A stretch of DNA of 64,000 nucleotides from Hsuehochloa calcarea (taxonomy: Eukaryota; Streptophyta; Magnoliopsida; Poales; Poaceae). The notes beneath the pieces were generated by a model, which was given only the letters and a program-made list of their open reading frames with translations, was not told the origin of the DNA and made no database searches. The stretch lies in contig CM070604.1 of NCBI GenBank assembly GCA_036346395.1, positions 4,449,904-4,513,903 on the forward strand. Direction: 5' to 3'. Of the stretch, positions 22,735-35,559 are shown one piece after another; the first letter of the stretch is position 1, and every line of letters begins with the position of its first letter. Made by a program: the position numbers and the translations under genes.

Positions 22735-24770
22735 CAGGAGCGAAGCTACTAATGTGTCGAGGTTGGGACATACAACCTTGCCGGAGGTAAACAAATGAAC
22801 TGGAGAGGATGTTTTTGTTGGCTGCTCTATGATTTGCCGCTCTTTCGTCCCCAACTCAAAACCTATGTGTGAGTTCTGAAAATTCAGTCTAGCTCCTACA
22901 TATTTCTGGCTTCGCCGTTGCGAAGAACACAGAACATATACATATAGCTCCCACACACATGCTTTCAACTCCCAACCAAATAATTATATCAATAGTTAAA
23001 AAAAAGCAATCCTTCTTTCCCTAAAAGATAAGAACAACATTTGGTTACTTCCATGCTTTTTCTTTGGTGGGCTAGCTAGGGGGCTCCAGTGTGCCTGCTC
23101 CATCTCTTTCTAACCCTCTGGCATTCATTAAAAGGCACGCCAAAATTCTAAAAACGTTTTTTTCCCAGTGAAACATAGGAATTTTACATGATTTTCGCAT
23201 GAAACAGTTCAATTTCTGCAGGATTAGGGGAAAAAAATTCCCACATTCAAAACGGGCTGTAGATAATCAACCTAGCTAGCTAGAAAATGGATGAAAAAAA
23301 GAGTGATTAATTTGTTGCTGCAGTCATTCTTTAATTTTGAACAGTCATGCAAATACCTTTCACTAGAGAGGGAAGCAACTGATGCTGGTGCACGCAAATT
23401 TCTTATATATAAAATATATTAGTTCAATGTCTGTGCTTTGCTACGGATTAAAAAAATCATATCTCGTCAATCGTTGTCGTGTTCAGCCTACAATGCAAGT
23501 GATTCACCGGCAACCCGTTCTTGGAAAGATCGATGAAATCTTTAGGCTTCTTGCGCATCAGCTTGGGTAGTTGGGGTGTGAGGGGAGTGGAGAGGAGGTT
23601 ATGGGTGGCCAACCGTATGCACGGGAGGAACCGAGAAAGAACGAGATCCAACGGCTCACATCTCACGAAGAAAGATAGATCTAACGGCTCAAATCGTATG
23701 AGGGAGGACGGACCGCCACTACTTCCTTCTTTTAAGTAGTAAAGACATATTAAGCACCGCAAATCTATGACCGACGTAATTAAAGAGAGCATGATCCAAT
23801 ATATTAAGCACGATCAACTCAATTCGTTCCACGCGGTCGCTGTCCAGCACAACTTTGCCGGAGGAAGCAGACACGTGCGAACGAACTTTTCTCTTGTTTA
23901 ATGTTTGCTTTCACCATATACGTACTGACCCATATGTGTAGTATATACATATATCTTGAAACCATTCACGAGAAAAGCTTGCAACGATGGAGAAGAGAGG
24001 CGTCCAAAAGCGAGATTTCTCAAGATCGATATCCTAATCTCATGCGGCTACCCTATGTTGGAAAAAGATCGAAGAGGCCTTTGCAAAGAGGAGTTGACAG
24101 GGAGGCTGGCGTGCATTGAAATCCCTAGCATATGTATATTATAGGATATATAGATATAGGACTATAGGAGGGAAGATACACATAATATTGTTTCATGGCA
24201 TCGAGTTGTAAAGTGAAGCTTTCATGTTAAGTCATGGCCCCCTCTTTGGAGGACACCTTTGCCCTTGGCCGTTACATCATGTGGCCCTCAGACCAATCAG
24301 AGAATGTCACAAAAAGGAGAGGGTGAAAAAGATCAGAAAAAAGAAGAGGTGATCGATGAAGGCTTTGTCTCGGTTCGAGGTCTAGAAAGCTCATGCTACC
24401 TAGGCGAGGGCGACCGTAGCATGGCGGGAACTTGCATCTCGTGTGCATGCAAGCCTTCTTCCCTATTTGAAATCTCCCATCAATCGGTAGGTGAGGTCGT
24501 GAGGACCATCCCAATTTTGGGCGATGTGTTCTATCACTATTCACTAACATAATTGCCGTATATAATTTGGTGGTTAATTTAATTTACCACTAGAATTTTT
24601 AACACATGGCAGTGCCTTTGCAATGTCCCCTTATTTGTTTTGTTTAGCTTGAAGGATTATATCCTTTGACCTCTTATTTCTACGTAATCCAGATGTAAAT
24701 CCTGGGTATAGTAACTACGTATAGTTGTAGCCTTGTAGGACAAAGTTATGGCACTTCCATCACCTCTCGT
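22735..24770. other. Intergenic, no gene seen
   Basis: No coding frame I can support. CCAACGGCTCAC and TAACGGCTCAAA at 23648-23695 form a short imperfect repeat. Composition is AT-rich up to about 24.77 kb, where a GC-rich stretch starts. Confidence 0.4.
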
Positions 24771-26139
24771 CCACGTCGAGGGGTGGGAGACTGGCAGGTG
24801 CCACACGTCCACGTACCACTAGTGCCACCTTACGAACGGCACGGATGCCATCGGTGGCCGCGGCTACCTGTGGCTGCGCGGCGCTACGTGGCCACGGTGT
24901 CCGCCGGGAAGGAAACATGGCATCGGCACGCGCCTCCCATCTTCCATTCGATTCGACCAAAAGGCGCGATGTCTTAACGCCCTCCGGCGCGGCCCGGTCC
25001 ACCCGCTCGCGCCACCACGGCGCCCGTGGGCTTTGCGGTCTACCGACCCAGCCGCAAGGCCGCGCGGAAAACGCTCAAGCGGCCCAACCCGCCCGCGCAT
25101 CAACACGAAGGGAGCGTGCGCCGGCGGCTAACCGACCGCATGACGGTCCGCCCGTGCACGCCTTACCATGGGCCTCCAGCCCTCCACTCGCCGCACGCTG
25201 AATCCGCCATGAAATCCAACAGATTGCCCGTGAAATCCCCCGCGCGGAACGCTGAATCGGCCCGGCTCCAGGCGGTGCGCCCTCTCCATCGGTCCATCCA
25301 CCTATCGGGTGTCGCGCCGCACAAGCAGCCCGCGAACCACCCTGGCTGCCGCGTACGCGACACGGCCTGCACACCATCCGGCGCCTACCAGCCTACCACT
25401 ACTGGGTACTCGACGTGCTCTTTGTTAAGAAATCCGATTTCTTAACTACCACATCCCGCACGACCGCATTTCACCGGACCCTATGCGTCCGCGCCTCCTG
25501 AGCTGGGCCGCACGCGCTGCGCGCTGCATGTGCCGGCTGCCCGAAGCCGAGCCACGCACACCCGCGCCACCACGCCGCCCGTACGCGGCCGCGCTGCCGC
25601 ACTGGCCGCCCCTGCGCTTCCCCGGATTGGAGCCGCCGCCACCTTGGGGGATAGGGTAGGAAACCATACCCCCCGCGCCGGTTTTTGCCAAGGCCGTCTT
25701 GGGCCGAGGAATAATGGGCTCGACCCAATGAAATTCTGGAAATAGAAAAGAAAAAAAGGGAAGGGAAAAGGAAATCCCGGTTTTTGCAAATAAACCCTCA
25801 GACTTTCTAAAAATTACATGAACAATTTATCAAAATTGAAATTTAGCGGTTTAGCCCTCGAAAATTGCAGAATTCATCGAAAATTCATATTTAAGTAGAA
25901 AAGGGCCCTGAAAATTCAATTTTTGAATCATTTTGAGCATTCAAAGCATGTTTAATTTTGTTATTATTATTTTTATACAACTTATATATTGTATTTACTG
26001 TTTTGATTATCTGTGATTGCTTATATTGCTTTTAATCACTGAAAATAGCAGTAAATCATGAAAAATACATAGAAAAATAGATGAACATCATGAGAATTTT
26101 TGTACCATTACTTGCAACCACTTTATACAAATTACCAAC
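24771..26139. other. GC-rich stretch and possible 5' LTR of the copia element
   Basis: 24771-25740 is GC- and CpG-rich, giving spurious Arg/Pro/Ala-rich frames on both strands. 25780-26130 is AT-rich non-coding sequence of the kind found in grass LTRs (AAATAAACCCTCAGACTTTC, TTTAGCGGTTTAGCCCTCG) and lies directly before the copia gag. An LTR is plausible but I found no paired copy or clear ends. Confidence 0.35.
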
Positions 26140-28094
26140 AGTAATGTTATGAACTCTTTGGCATCACGAACCGGGAGTTCAAAGAGCTGGTCCAGTATGG
26201 CCAGAATTACTTGACTTGGCCATCAGACGTCGAGATCGTACTTAGGGCCAAGAAACTTTGTACGGCTATCGAATTTGGCACCTCATAGGTTGCCAATCCC
26301 ACTGCGGAGAAAAATGATCAGACACTTCATTTCCTCAGACACCATCTCTGCCTAACGCTCAAGAATGAGTATATGGCGGAGAAGAACGCACTAGCTTTGT
26401 GGACCGTATTGAAGAAGCGGTTCGAGAAGCTGAAGTACACCATTCTTCCTTGAGCAGAGCGGGAATAGACCCGGCTACGTTTTGCTGACTACAAGACCAT
26501 GTGGGATTATAATTCTTCCTTACACATAATTTGTACTAGTCTTCAACTCTGTGGTAAGGTAACCACAGATGACCAGAAGAGTGAGAAGACTCTTTCTACC
26601 TTTTACCCGAATGTGGTGCAATCCGTACAAAAATTGTCAAGATGGCTATAAAGAGTATATCGAACTGATTGACATCAAGCAAGTTGTGGAAGCTCAAGAT
26701 GATGTTCTAAGGAAGAATGACATCTCATAACCACCTAGTAGCAATGTTGGCCATGAAGCTAATGCTAGTAGATACAAGGTGAGGAAGCCTCACTCAAAGG
26801 AAAGAGGCAAGAAGGGTAAGGCCATGGGTCGCAAGACTAAACCAAGAAGGGCGAACAAAATAAGCGCGATGACAAGCCCTATGGCCAGCAGGACCAAGGA
26901 TGCTACAAATGTGGCACATGGGGCATTGATCATGAGTTTGCAGTGAGCTGCAGCACGTCATTGATGCTTTCTAGTCTAAAAAAAGGGCAAAGGACAGCAC
27001 AAGGCACACATCGCCATTGCAGGCACGGAGAATCAAAGCCATTAGTTGAACTCATGGATGTGGACAGCCCTATAGCAACCCTACCCCCCTCCTTTGGACA
27101 TCGCAGCGGCTGCAGCCATAGTTGCCCAAGAGGAGAACATTGCAATGCAGCAGATTCAGACAGAAGTTTCTTCGTACTTCACTGATTCGATCTAGTGCAC
27201 ACATTGCACTTAGATATTTTTATCATCACTTGAAGTTAATGATTGTCATAGAACAATGAAGTATTTGAATAATGGTCGTAAGCTCTAGGAGAGCAAAGCA
27301 TTAAATTCTTATGATGAGTCCTGCAAGACTAAATTTTTTCCCGTATCTATAATAGCAAGTCATGTTCTGTTTTGAAGTATTTTATTTATGTGTGGATTGC
27401 TTTCTACCTCATATTAATAAATACTTTATATCAGAACACGTGTGGCGCCCTATGGAGGAAGTGTGTTTAACGGATAGCGGCGCAACGAATACTATCTTGA
27501 GATAGACAAAATTCTTTCAGTCGATCAGCAAGAATGCTGGTAGTCTAACGACAATCGTGCACAGCGATACTCGTATAATAGGCTCAAGAAGGGTCATAAT
27601 TATACTCCCGATGGACACAACTTTGGTCATTGATGAATCCTTGTTGTACCCAGAATCGACTATAACTTTCATAAGTTTTAAGGATATTCGCGCTAATGGT
27701 TTTCACATAGAGACCGAAGAAGAGTATGGTAAGTAATACCTACTCATTACAAAGCGTGAAGAAAGTGAAAAAAGGGTATTATAATGACTTCCTTCATATG
27801 AAACTTGGCTATACTACACTAATATTAAGACATCTGCAGCCCACACCGTCCTGAAAACTGTATTTCGAAGCTCTGAACTTTTTTATCTTTGGCATGATAG
27901 ATTAGGTTACCCAAGTCTTAGAATGATGAGAAATATAATTAACAATTCTCAGGGACATAATATCGATGTAAAGAATTTCCCGAATCAGGGAGATTTTGTG
28001 TGCCCCACATGTGCCACCTGGAAATTAATTACTAGACCTTCTGCTCTGAAAGTGAAGGATGAAATTCCTGCATTCTTGGACCGTATCCAGGGAG
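26140..28094 (+). pseudogene. Ty1-copia gag-protease-integrase remnant
   Basis: The plus strand shows the 5' half of a copia polyprotein in decayed form. At about 26157 a Gag-like frame reads FGITNREFKELVQYGQNYLTWPS, then RAKKLCTAIEFGTS. Near 26899 is a zinc-knuckle remnant (CYKCGTWGIDH, with altered spacing). Near 27463 is the protease active site (CLTDSGATNT). At 27891-28090 is the GAG-pre-integrase block (WHDRLGYPSLRMMRNI, CPTCATWK, RIQGD). Many stops break the frame. The sequence is cut at about 28095 by the LINE; integrase core, RT and RNase H do not reappear after it. This is a different copia copy from the one at 4.4 kb. Confidence 0.85.
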
Positions 28095-28224
28095 ATTTTT
28101 TGACAGGAAACAAGAGGGAAAGCTCCCTACTGTGAAATATATTAAGAAACACAAAGTTATATACAAAGAGAAGAAAAAGAGGAATATACAAAAGACCAAC
28201 TAGTCTTTAATTGAAATCTATCAG

Positions 28225-29562
28225 CTACTCGACAAACTCCTTCCTAAGAGAAGGTTTGACCTGATGGATAACCATAGAAAAAGCTTCTATGAACTCCCGT
28301 TTCCAAGCTAACAGCGATACAACACCATTGTTGAAAATGATTTTATTTCGAATACTCCAGATAGTCCAACAAGCAATAATAACTATTTTCTTGAAACATT
28401 TGATGCCAAAAGAGATCTTGCCAACTTGGAGGAGATCAACTACTAGGAGAGACAAGTCCTAGGTGAAACCAATAAATTTCCAGCACCATTGACTGAAAGA
28501 GCAACCGAAGAAAAGATGCTTCAAAGTTTCAGAATGATGTCCATAACAAAGCACACACTCATAGCTCCTAAGTAAAAATTGTTTGCGCTGAAGAAGAGCT
28601 ATAGTATTTAACCTATCTTTCAGGAGCAACCAGAAGGAAAAACTTCTGCTTACTCAAACAATGAGACTTCCACAACCAAACAAAAGGAGGTGGAGTCAAA
28701 GCTGACCCAGAAGATGACCATAAGCCTATTTAGGAGTAAAAACCGTGGAATCAGAAATATAAGACCATACATCCGGCTGATCCTGTAGTGGCACAACGGG
28801 TGTAACTAGATCACATAGAGATTGAAACTGCAAAAGGGCCGTGGGAGATAGAGGAAGATGAAAGTGTGAGAGAAAACATGTGCTTTCCAAAAAAAATGAG
28901 CAACTGAGATATTTTGTTGCTTGGCAAAAGAAAAAAGATATGGCCAATTCAAAACCGGGAATCCAATATTCCAAACATCCTTCCAGAAAAGGCAGGAATG
29001 CCCCTCAAAAATCGAACAACAAGATAAGCCTTTGAACTCATCTAACAAATAGAGTAGATCCTTCCACCAAAAAGAGCCACAAGGCCTGGATAACCTTAGA
29101 GTCAACCTGTTCTGGTAAAGAGCTTTCCATGTTAATGGAACCCAAGGAATGTCCACCTTATTAAGGAATTTATGAAGATGTTTTGTCATCATAGCCTTAT
29201 TTTGCATACGAAGATGAATAATACCAAGCCCACTTTGATTTTTAGGCCGGCAAACTTCCTTCCACGCCACTAAGTAGCCACCCTTTTTTGTTTATATCTG
29301 AGCCATGCCACAAAGCATGCATTCTTAGACAATCAATATGCTTGATGACCTTAGCCGGAAGTTTCAGAGAAGCCATGTGATAAATGGCTTGCGAGGAAAA
29401 CACTGAATTGACCAACACCAGGCGGCCCCCATAAGATAGAAACGCAGAGAGCCCTAATAGCCGTCTACTAATTCTATCGAGCAAAGGCAAATAGCTCTCA
29501 AACTTTGTCAGACCCGGGAGTAACACCCCAGAATCCTCTCTGCATTTCTGAACTAGTCCCAT
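28225..29562 (-). pseudogene. LINE ORF2 C-terminal region (zf-RVT)
   Basis: From 29562 the minus strand reads GLVQKC ... RISRRLLGLSAFLSYGGRLVLVNSV, then LPAKVIKHIDCLRMHALWHG, then WKEVCRPKNQSGLGIIHLRMQNKA, the connection region of plant LINE reverse transcriptases. The zf-RVT region follows (SFWWKDLLYLLDEF), and the C-terminal end at 28455-28225 reads IVIIACWTIWSIRNKIIFNN. Frame shifts and stops lie between the blocks, so no protein can be made. It continues the reverse-transcriptase part at 33410-34226. Confidence 0.88.
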
Positions 29563-29578
29563 GATCAGTAGCTAGTTC

Positions 29579-30239
29579 ACACCCTGACCCAAAATCGGCT
29601 CAATGCCCACCAGCGTGGCGGACACCACACATAGCACCCCACTTACACTTTCGTCCCGCCGTGTAAAAGGGTTAACCGGAGGTGCTACGTTTGGATCAAC
29701 ATGTATTATAAACTACTACAACTCACTTGAGACAAGCAATATGGGACTAATCCCACCACACAACTCCTCATGGGCCACATGGGCCACACTATGAGCAGTC
29801 GAGTATTACACTCACCCCTTAACCCTCGGCGATACCGCATATCGGCAAATGCCCGAACCACCCCTCGGTACGTCAGTGCGTCCAAAGGTGCACATATGCC
29901 ATGCCATGCGTCCACTCGGGCCCACATGTGCCATCGTCATATGCCGCCTTCGTCCGCAGCGCGCCGTCAATGAAGTTGATGCTCGATACCATCTGTAACA
30001 CCACGACCCAAAATCGGCTCAATGCCCACCAGCGTAGGCGGACTCGCCACACATAGCACCCCACTTACACTTTCGTCCTCGCTTCGTGTAAAAGGGTTAA
30101 CCCGGAGGTGCTACGTTTGGATCCAACAGGCATTATAAACTACTACAACTCACTTGAGACAAGCAATATGGGACTAATCCCACCACACAACTCCTCATGG
30201 GCCACATGGGCCACACTATGAGCAGGTCGGGGTATTACA
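29579..30239 (-). mobile_element. 661-bp TRIM (terminal-repeat retrotransposon in miniature)
   Basis: Two direct repeats of about 240 bp (29579-29810 and 29994-30239) flank a 183-bp interior. The complete copy starts TGTAACACC and ends GGGTATTACA; the lower copy lacks its first four bases. AGTTC lies on both sides (29574-29578, 30240-30244), a 5-bp target duplication. Read on the minus strand, TGGTATCGAGC (29981-29991) follows the 5' LTR after 2 bp and is one base short of the initiator tRNA-Met primer-binding site; a purine-rich GGTTAAGGGGTGAG precedes the 3' LTR. There is no coding capacity, so enzymes must come in trans. Confidence 0.92.
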
Positions 30240-30244
30240 AGTTC

Positions 30245-33200
30245 ACACAGTAAATAAATATGGTAGCATTCATAATTCTCATAACTTTATTAACAATCAA
30301 TAGAGTTTATTACAAAAGAGGCTTACAAGCCAACAATAAACAAACACAACAGAAAACGAAGAAGTAGTGGAGTCCAGCTGATCTGCCACAGACAATCGAC
30401 TGGGGTAGTGGCCTAGTCGTCGAGATCCACACAGGTGATGAAGTCATTCTCTGAAATTTATTTTCATGAAGCAAGGATGAGCACAACTTCCGTGCTCGCA
30501 AGTTACACCCAATAACAGAGTTAATGCATGCATGGATATATCAAAGGAAGGTTTATTGGTTAAATTTGCATAAAGTAATGTTTTCTTTAAATATTTGTAC
30601 TAAGTTGCAAAGAAATTATTTTATAACCAACATTCATTTTATAAATTCTCAAGTTTTATAGTAGGATAGCCTCCATATGAAATATGGTGATGGATACCCT
30701 CCTATCACAGGGCTAACCGACCAATTTTTACTACAAGGATTATCCATCCTCAAATCATTTGCTAAAATCATTTTAAAACAAAATCAAAGTCTAACTTTGA
30801 GTGGCTTTGCTCAGCATGTCCATGACCATGGACACAACTATTTGAATAGTTTTACACTCTACAAAGGGGCACAACTTTACCCACATGAGATAATTTGCCC
30901 GTTATGTCGGCCAATGCACGCTTCCTTAGGCGTATGACTAGGCAATTATCACAAGGCGTTTTCAATGTTCTACCTCACTACTAATATGCCCACTAAGGTT
31001 TTACTTCCATTGAGCTAACCACCTGCCGGAAGCCCTCTCTTGCGCCAAATGGGAATAACGTTTAACCAACACCCACACAACAAAATGACACATACAACAG
31101 TGAGGTATGACAAGTTAATAAGCCTAGTTCTGCCCATACAGAACATGTGGTAGTGGGGTGGAGCTTTTGCAAGATGCGACTCAAAGGCCGGTCTTTAACT
31201 GACTTGGACGACTTCCATTAATAAACCCTAGGCCTCAATCCTACTCAGATTGAGCCCGTGCATGAACCTGCACCCACCAACTGTCCAACTCGCCCAAGTC
31301 TAAATCCATTTTTTATTTTTATTTTTCAAAGGTATTTGCAAAAGTCCGCCATGACAAAACAATGTCATAGGCTTTTAATCAAAATTTGTTATTTTGGCAA
31401 AAATTCTCCCAAAATTAAATATTTGCGGTCTAAGCAATTTCTAAGCATATTTTGATTTTTAAATTTTTATTTGACTAAGGTGACAAAGGAATGGTAATTC
31501 AACATTCAAACTTGGCTATACAAAGGAGTTGGATTAACTGGAAATTTAAAACATGAATTTAAAATAACTGTATAAAATTATGCTTGCAATAATAATTTTA
31601 AAATATAATTAAATAATTTGAAATACTGGGATCAAAATAGTCAATGATGTAACTTGTCTTGCTCAAATTCTTGGTATTCCACCTCTTCAACAGGGTCAAG
31701 CTCTCAGGAGTCGTCAAAATCTATACGCGAAAATAAGCCAAATTCAAATAAATTCAAATGAAATACAAATAAATACAAATGAATATTCAAATTAACTCCA
31801 AATGAAATAATTTTGGTTTAGTTAGCTCAATCTTGATTTTATACAAATTTAGAAATTTGATTCACCTAAATCGAGTTTGTATGAAGAAATACGAGCTCCT
31901 GGAAGTTTTAAATCTAAATTAAATCCTAAAAATAAAAATTCTGAATTTCCAAATTATTTTTCTAAAGAAAATTTGATTTATTGCGTCAGCGTACGGAATT
32001 GCGTCACTAACATGTGGGCCCCACAGTCATGGACTGGGTCCACGGGAAGGCACGAGTCCACGGTGGACTCGGCTCACAAAGACAAGACTGAAGGGGGGGG
32101 CGCTGGCGCGCTGCCGCCACCACCGGCGCCACGCGGTGCTAATGCGGTTGCCACACACACAGATATGCTGAGGTGGCGCTGAGATGGCGCTGACGCGGCC
32201 GAGCCACGTCGGCCAGAGGCCGGTGGCGCTCCGACGACGGTGTCGCCGGCGCTACGCAGCCTGGCGAAGCGTGCAAAGGTGCGCAAAAGAAAGAGGGGGT
32301 GGCCATGAATCTGATGCGCTACCTTGCGACGGAGAGATGCGGCGGAATGGTCGTCGGTGATAGAGAGAGCGGCGGTGAGGTTCGGTCGACGGTGGTGACG
32401 CAGCTCGGTGGTCTCCTGGCGAAGCGAAGGGGCGCACGAGGATAGCAGCGACGAGGCGATGCTGAGGGTGCGGTCGAGGTGGCCGGCGGAGGCTTGACGG
32501 CGCCAAAATCGGAGAAGAACGAGGCTTCGGCCGACGGCGATAAAACTCAAATTGCGGGCGCATGAGAGCAATTGGGGTGAGGAGAGCTGGGGCGCTGGAG
32601 TGAGTGGAGAGAGGCGCCCCTGGTGCTCCCTTTTATAGGGCGAGGGGAGGCCGAAAGGCGGAGATCGTGCGCGGAGGTCACGGCGGCGGCGGCGAACGTC
32701 CAGTGTCAATGCACATGATCAAGGGATGAAACAGCTGGGGATAAGTGCGGAGATTACTGCTGAATTGTATGCGCACGATTGCGAGAAGAATCCAAGAAAG
32801 AAACGGAGAATTGATGAAGCTCCAATGCGCGTCAATGGCGGTCGGGAGCGGGAGCTGGAGGAAGAAGGGGTCAGAAATGATGACACTGCAGACAAGCCCA
32901 CCTGTTTGTGGAAGAACTGGTCGGGCGGAGCGTCGACCGTCCGATTAAGATCGGATGGTCCGCTCTGATTACGTGCAGGCGAAACGGCTGACGCGCATTA
33001 AACTGGTCGGGCAGAGCGTCGATCGTCTGATTAAGATCGGATGGTCCACATTGGGAGCGCACGGGAGGAAGGAGGTTGAGCAGCCGAGAATAGTGGTGGG
33101 CCGGATGAATTCGGCCCAGACACTATGCAGGAATTTTTAATCCATTTTCTAATTAAATTAATTCTAAAAATTCAATTAAGCTATAAACACTAGCAAATAA

Positions 33201-33409
33201 AATCAAAAAATTATGAGAAATTTATCCAAAATTTTATAGGGCATTTTGGATTTAAATAAAATAATTCCAACTTATAATTGTTAATAGATTTTACAAATAA
33301 ATTAATTTATCTTTAAAATAATTAAGAAAAAGTTTTTAAAATTTCAGAAAATCCACAAAATTAATTAAAAATTTATTTTCAATTGGAATTTGAAAATTTG
33401 GGCTGTTAC
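30245..33409 (-). mobile_element. LTR-like insertion in the LINE (possible solo LTR)
   Basis: This non-coding block splits the LINE. Its upper end, read on the minus strand, is TGTAACAGCCC, a common LTR start in grasses. The interior has CATGTGGGCCCCACAGTC and an AAATAAATACAAATGAA-type AT-rich zone, which I associate with long gypsy LTRs. The lower end may be TGATCAG at about 29562, outside the TRIM; that would make it about 3.2 kb. I found no matching 5-bp target duplication, so the borders and solo-LTR status are uncertain. Confidence 0.45.
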
Positions 33410-34226
33410 AAACTTGGGCTTCAACGAACCCAACGACAACCCCAAATAAGTAAAAAGAGGTTAACCAACCTGACACCCAAAAGTATTAGCCAAATGCAAC
33501 AATTTTTCCAAATGCCACAATTTTTCCTCCTCCACATTGATCGAGATCAGAGAGGATTTATGAAAGTTAATTGTTAAACCAGTCGAATAAGCAAACGAAC
33601 GAAGCAGCCCTTTTAAGCAAAAAAGTTGCATTCCATTTCGAGGCATAAATAGGAGTGTGTCATCTGCGTATTGAACAATGAGGAACTTTTGGCCAAAATC
33701 CGAAGCCTAAGGGTTTGAAATTAAACCCCTTATAGCAGCTTCATTAATAATAGACTAAAGAAGATCAGCAACAAGAACAAATAGCAAGGGCGAAAGAGGA
33801 CCCCTGTCTCACTCCACGTCTACAGTGAAAAACCTTTCCCGAAACTCCATTTAACAACACCGTAGAAGTACCAGAGCACAAAATATGTTGAATCCATTGT
33901 TTCCATTTCTCACTGAAACCCTTGCATTTGAGCATTGCAAGAATTACATGATGTTCCACTTTATCAAAATCCTTCTCAAAATCCAACTTGGTAATGACAA
34001 TTTCCTTCTTTGAATGATGACAGAGATGCGGATATTGAAAGGCCCAGGCCTGGCAATCTTGGATGGTTCTCCCTTTAATAAAGCCATATTGATTAGTATG
34101 AATGACCTTCAAAATTACTAATTGCAGAGGGTTAGCCACTAGTTTCATTAATAGCTTGAGCGAGCTATTTAACAGCGAGATAGACCGAAAATCATTAACA
34201 GATTCAGGATAGAAAAACGAAGACAA
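33410..34226 (-). pseudogene. LINE reverse transcriptase core
   Basis: The minus strand reads DFRSISLLNSSLKLLMKLVA, NQYGFIKGRTIQDC, VITKLDFEKDFDKVEH, LLNGVSGKVFHCRRGVRQGS, then the active-site box QYADDTLLF (YADD codons at 33659-33670). Next come GLTINFHKSSLISINV and TYLGLSLGSLKPK, which run into the insertion at 33409. Order and motifs are those of plant L1-type LINEs. Frame changes after the RQGS block show that it is dead. The reading resumes at 29562. Confidence 0.9.
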
Positions 34227-34240
34227 TCAAAATGCCAAGA

Positions 34241-35300
34241 TAAATGCTGCCATGTGGAAGTCGTAGTTACTGTAGAAAAACACTTGGCTTTGTTATAGAT
34301 AAATAGTTAACAACTCCCTCCATTCAAAAATATATGGCATTTCCTTCTTCTCACATCTTTTTGAATAGAGGATGTAAGTATGTCACAACATAATATAGCC
34401 AGTAAATTCCAAGCAACCTCTCAATCTATGCAGTATGGAGAAAAAGCCTCGGTGTTCTTACCATATTTCTGATATAAAGCTAGAAGACTTAGTGTTCTTT
34501 CGGCGTGCATATAATTATTCACAAGAAGTATTATTTCAGGTATAATATGAATAGTGAACAATAAAACAATGCTCATGCAAAAAAAGTATTGCTTCCAGGT
34601 TAACACACACACAAAAAGTCAAGATATAATAGACATCTCTGAGTTCTACAAAAAAAGTATTACTTTTGTTGGACATTTGATTTGCATTGAAGAAAAAAAC
34701 AAGTTGATGCATGTAGACGCAAACATGCGCTCAATGGAAACAATGCTCATGCAAAAAGTATTGCTTCCAGGTTAACACACACTCAATGCGGATCTGCTCT
34801 ATCCTTGAGAACTCTGGCTGGAGACCTCGTAGCCTCCTCTCCCATCGAAATCCCATCTGATTAACTGTGCTAGGAGTGGGCGAGCTATCGTCGAGAGGAT
34901 GACACTGGAGATTGGAGGGCGTGGTGGTCGGAGGATAGGGGCGGTGTGGGCACGACGAGGGCACAAAGACGAACGCGGAAGTGAGATAGAGACAGACGCT
35001 AGAGGTGTTGTTGCGGTGTACATATGAGAAGGAGAGCACGGAGGGGATGGGGGTTGGGGAATTGAGCGTGCGGTTTGGGGAGAGAGGCTAATGATGTGGA
35101 CCCACCTATCTGCGCACAGAGGAGAACAAAGAAGGCAGCGTGGATGAAACTCGCTCTCGGTAGTATCTAGGTGGGTGAGGGAGAGGAGGACGGAAGATCA
35201 CCGAGTTTTATTTTTGAGTAGTAGAGTTTTTTTAAAAAAACAAAAACACGGCATCTATGCCAACATTTTCTTTTTTCAGGAAGAACTCCTTTTCATTTTG
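34241..35300. other. Upstream flank of the NRAMP gene
   Basis: It holds a one-ended Stowaway-like CTCCCTCCATTCAAAAATATATGG-type start (34313), a 43-bp direct repeat (34568-34610 and 34741-34782, containing CATGCAAAAAGTATTGCTTCC) and a GC-rich stretch at 34800-35200 with no coding similarity. The core promoter of the NRAMP gene is probably near 35300-35550; I cannot pick out a TATA box. Confidence 0.4.
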
Positions 35301-35559
35301 TAACTGTAGCATTCGTCCACGAGACGGAGAGGTTGGTGACTGGCATCAAAGTTTGGGATCCAAACTGGTAGGCACCAGCAAGTGGAACGGTACCGAACGA
35401 CGGGCCCGCGCGATCGGACGGACGCTTCCTCCATCTCGCTCGATCCGACGGCTGCCGTGTCAAAGCGTGTGCTTGGTTGGAGTCTTGGACTCTCGGACTA
35501 AAAAGCGGCTACTTGGCCGTAGCAAGCGGAAGGAAGGAAGGGAGATCCTATTCCGTGCA

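Larger units (their letters stand above)
28095..34240 (-). mobile_element. 5'-truncated LINE, interrupted by later insertions
   Basis: Two minus-strand parts (34240-33410 and 29573-28095) join into the C-terminal portion of a non-LTR retrotransposon ORF2. It starts in the fingers of the reverse transcriptase (SVNDFRSISLLN), so the endonuclease and N-terminal half are missing: the usual 5' truncation. A short T run at 28095-28101 marks its 3' end inside the copia copy. The two parts are separated by an LTR-like block and a TRIM. Confidence 0.88.

Noticed and set aside
24864..25789. Several long overlapping frames on both strands
   Set aside because: GC-rich composition opens all frames; no domain or codon pattern favours one.
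32074..32709. 211-residue minus-strand open frame
   Set aside because: Lies inside the LTR-like insertion, is low-complexity Arg/Ser/Pro-rich and has no recognisable domain.
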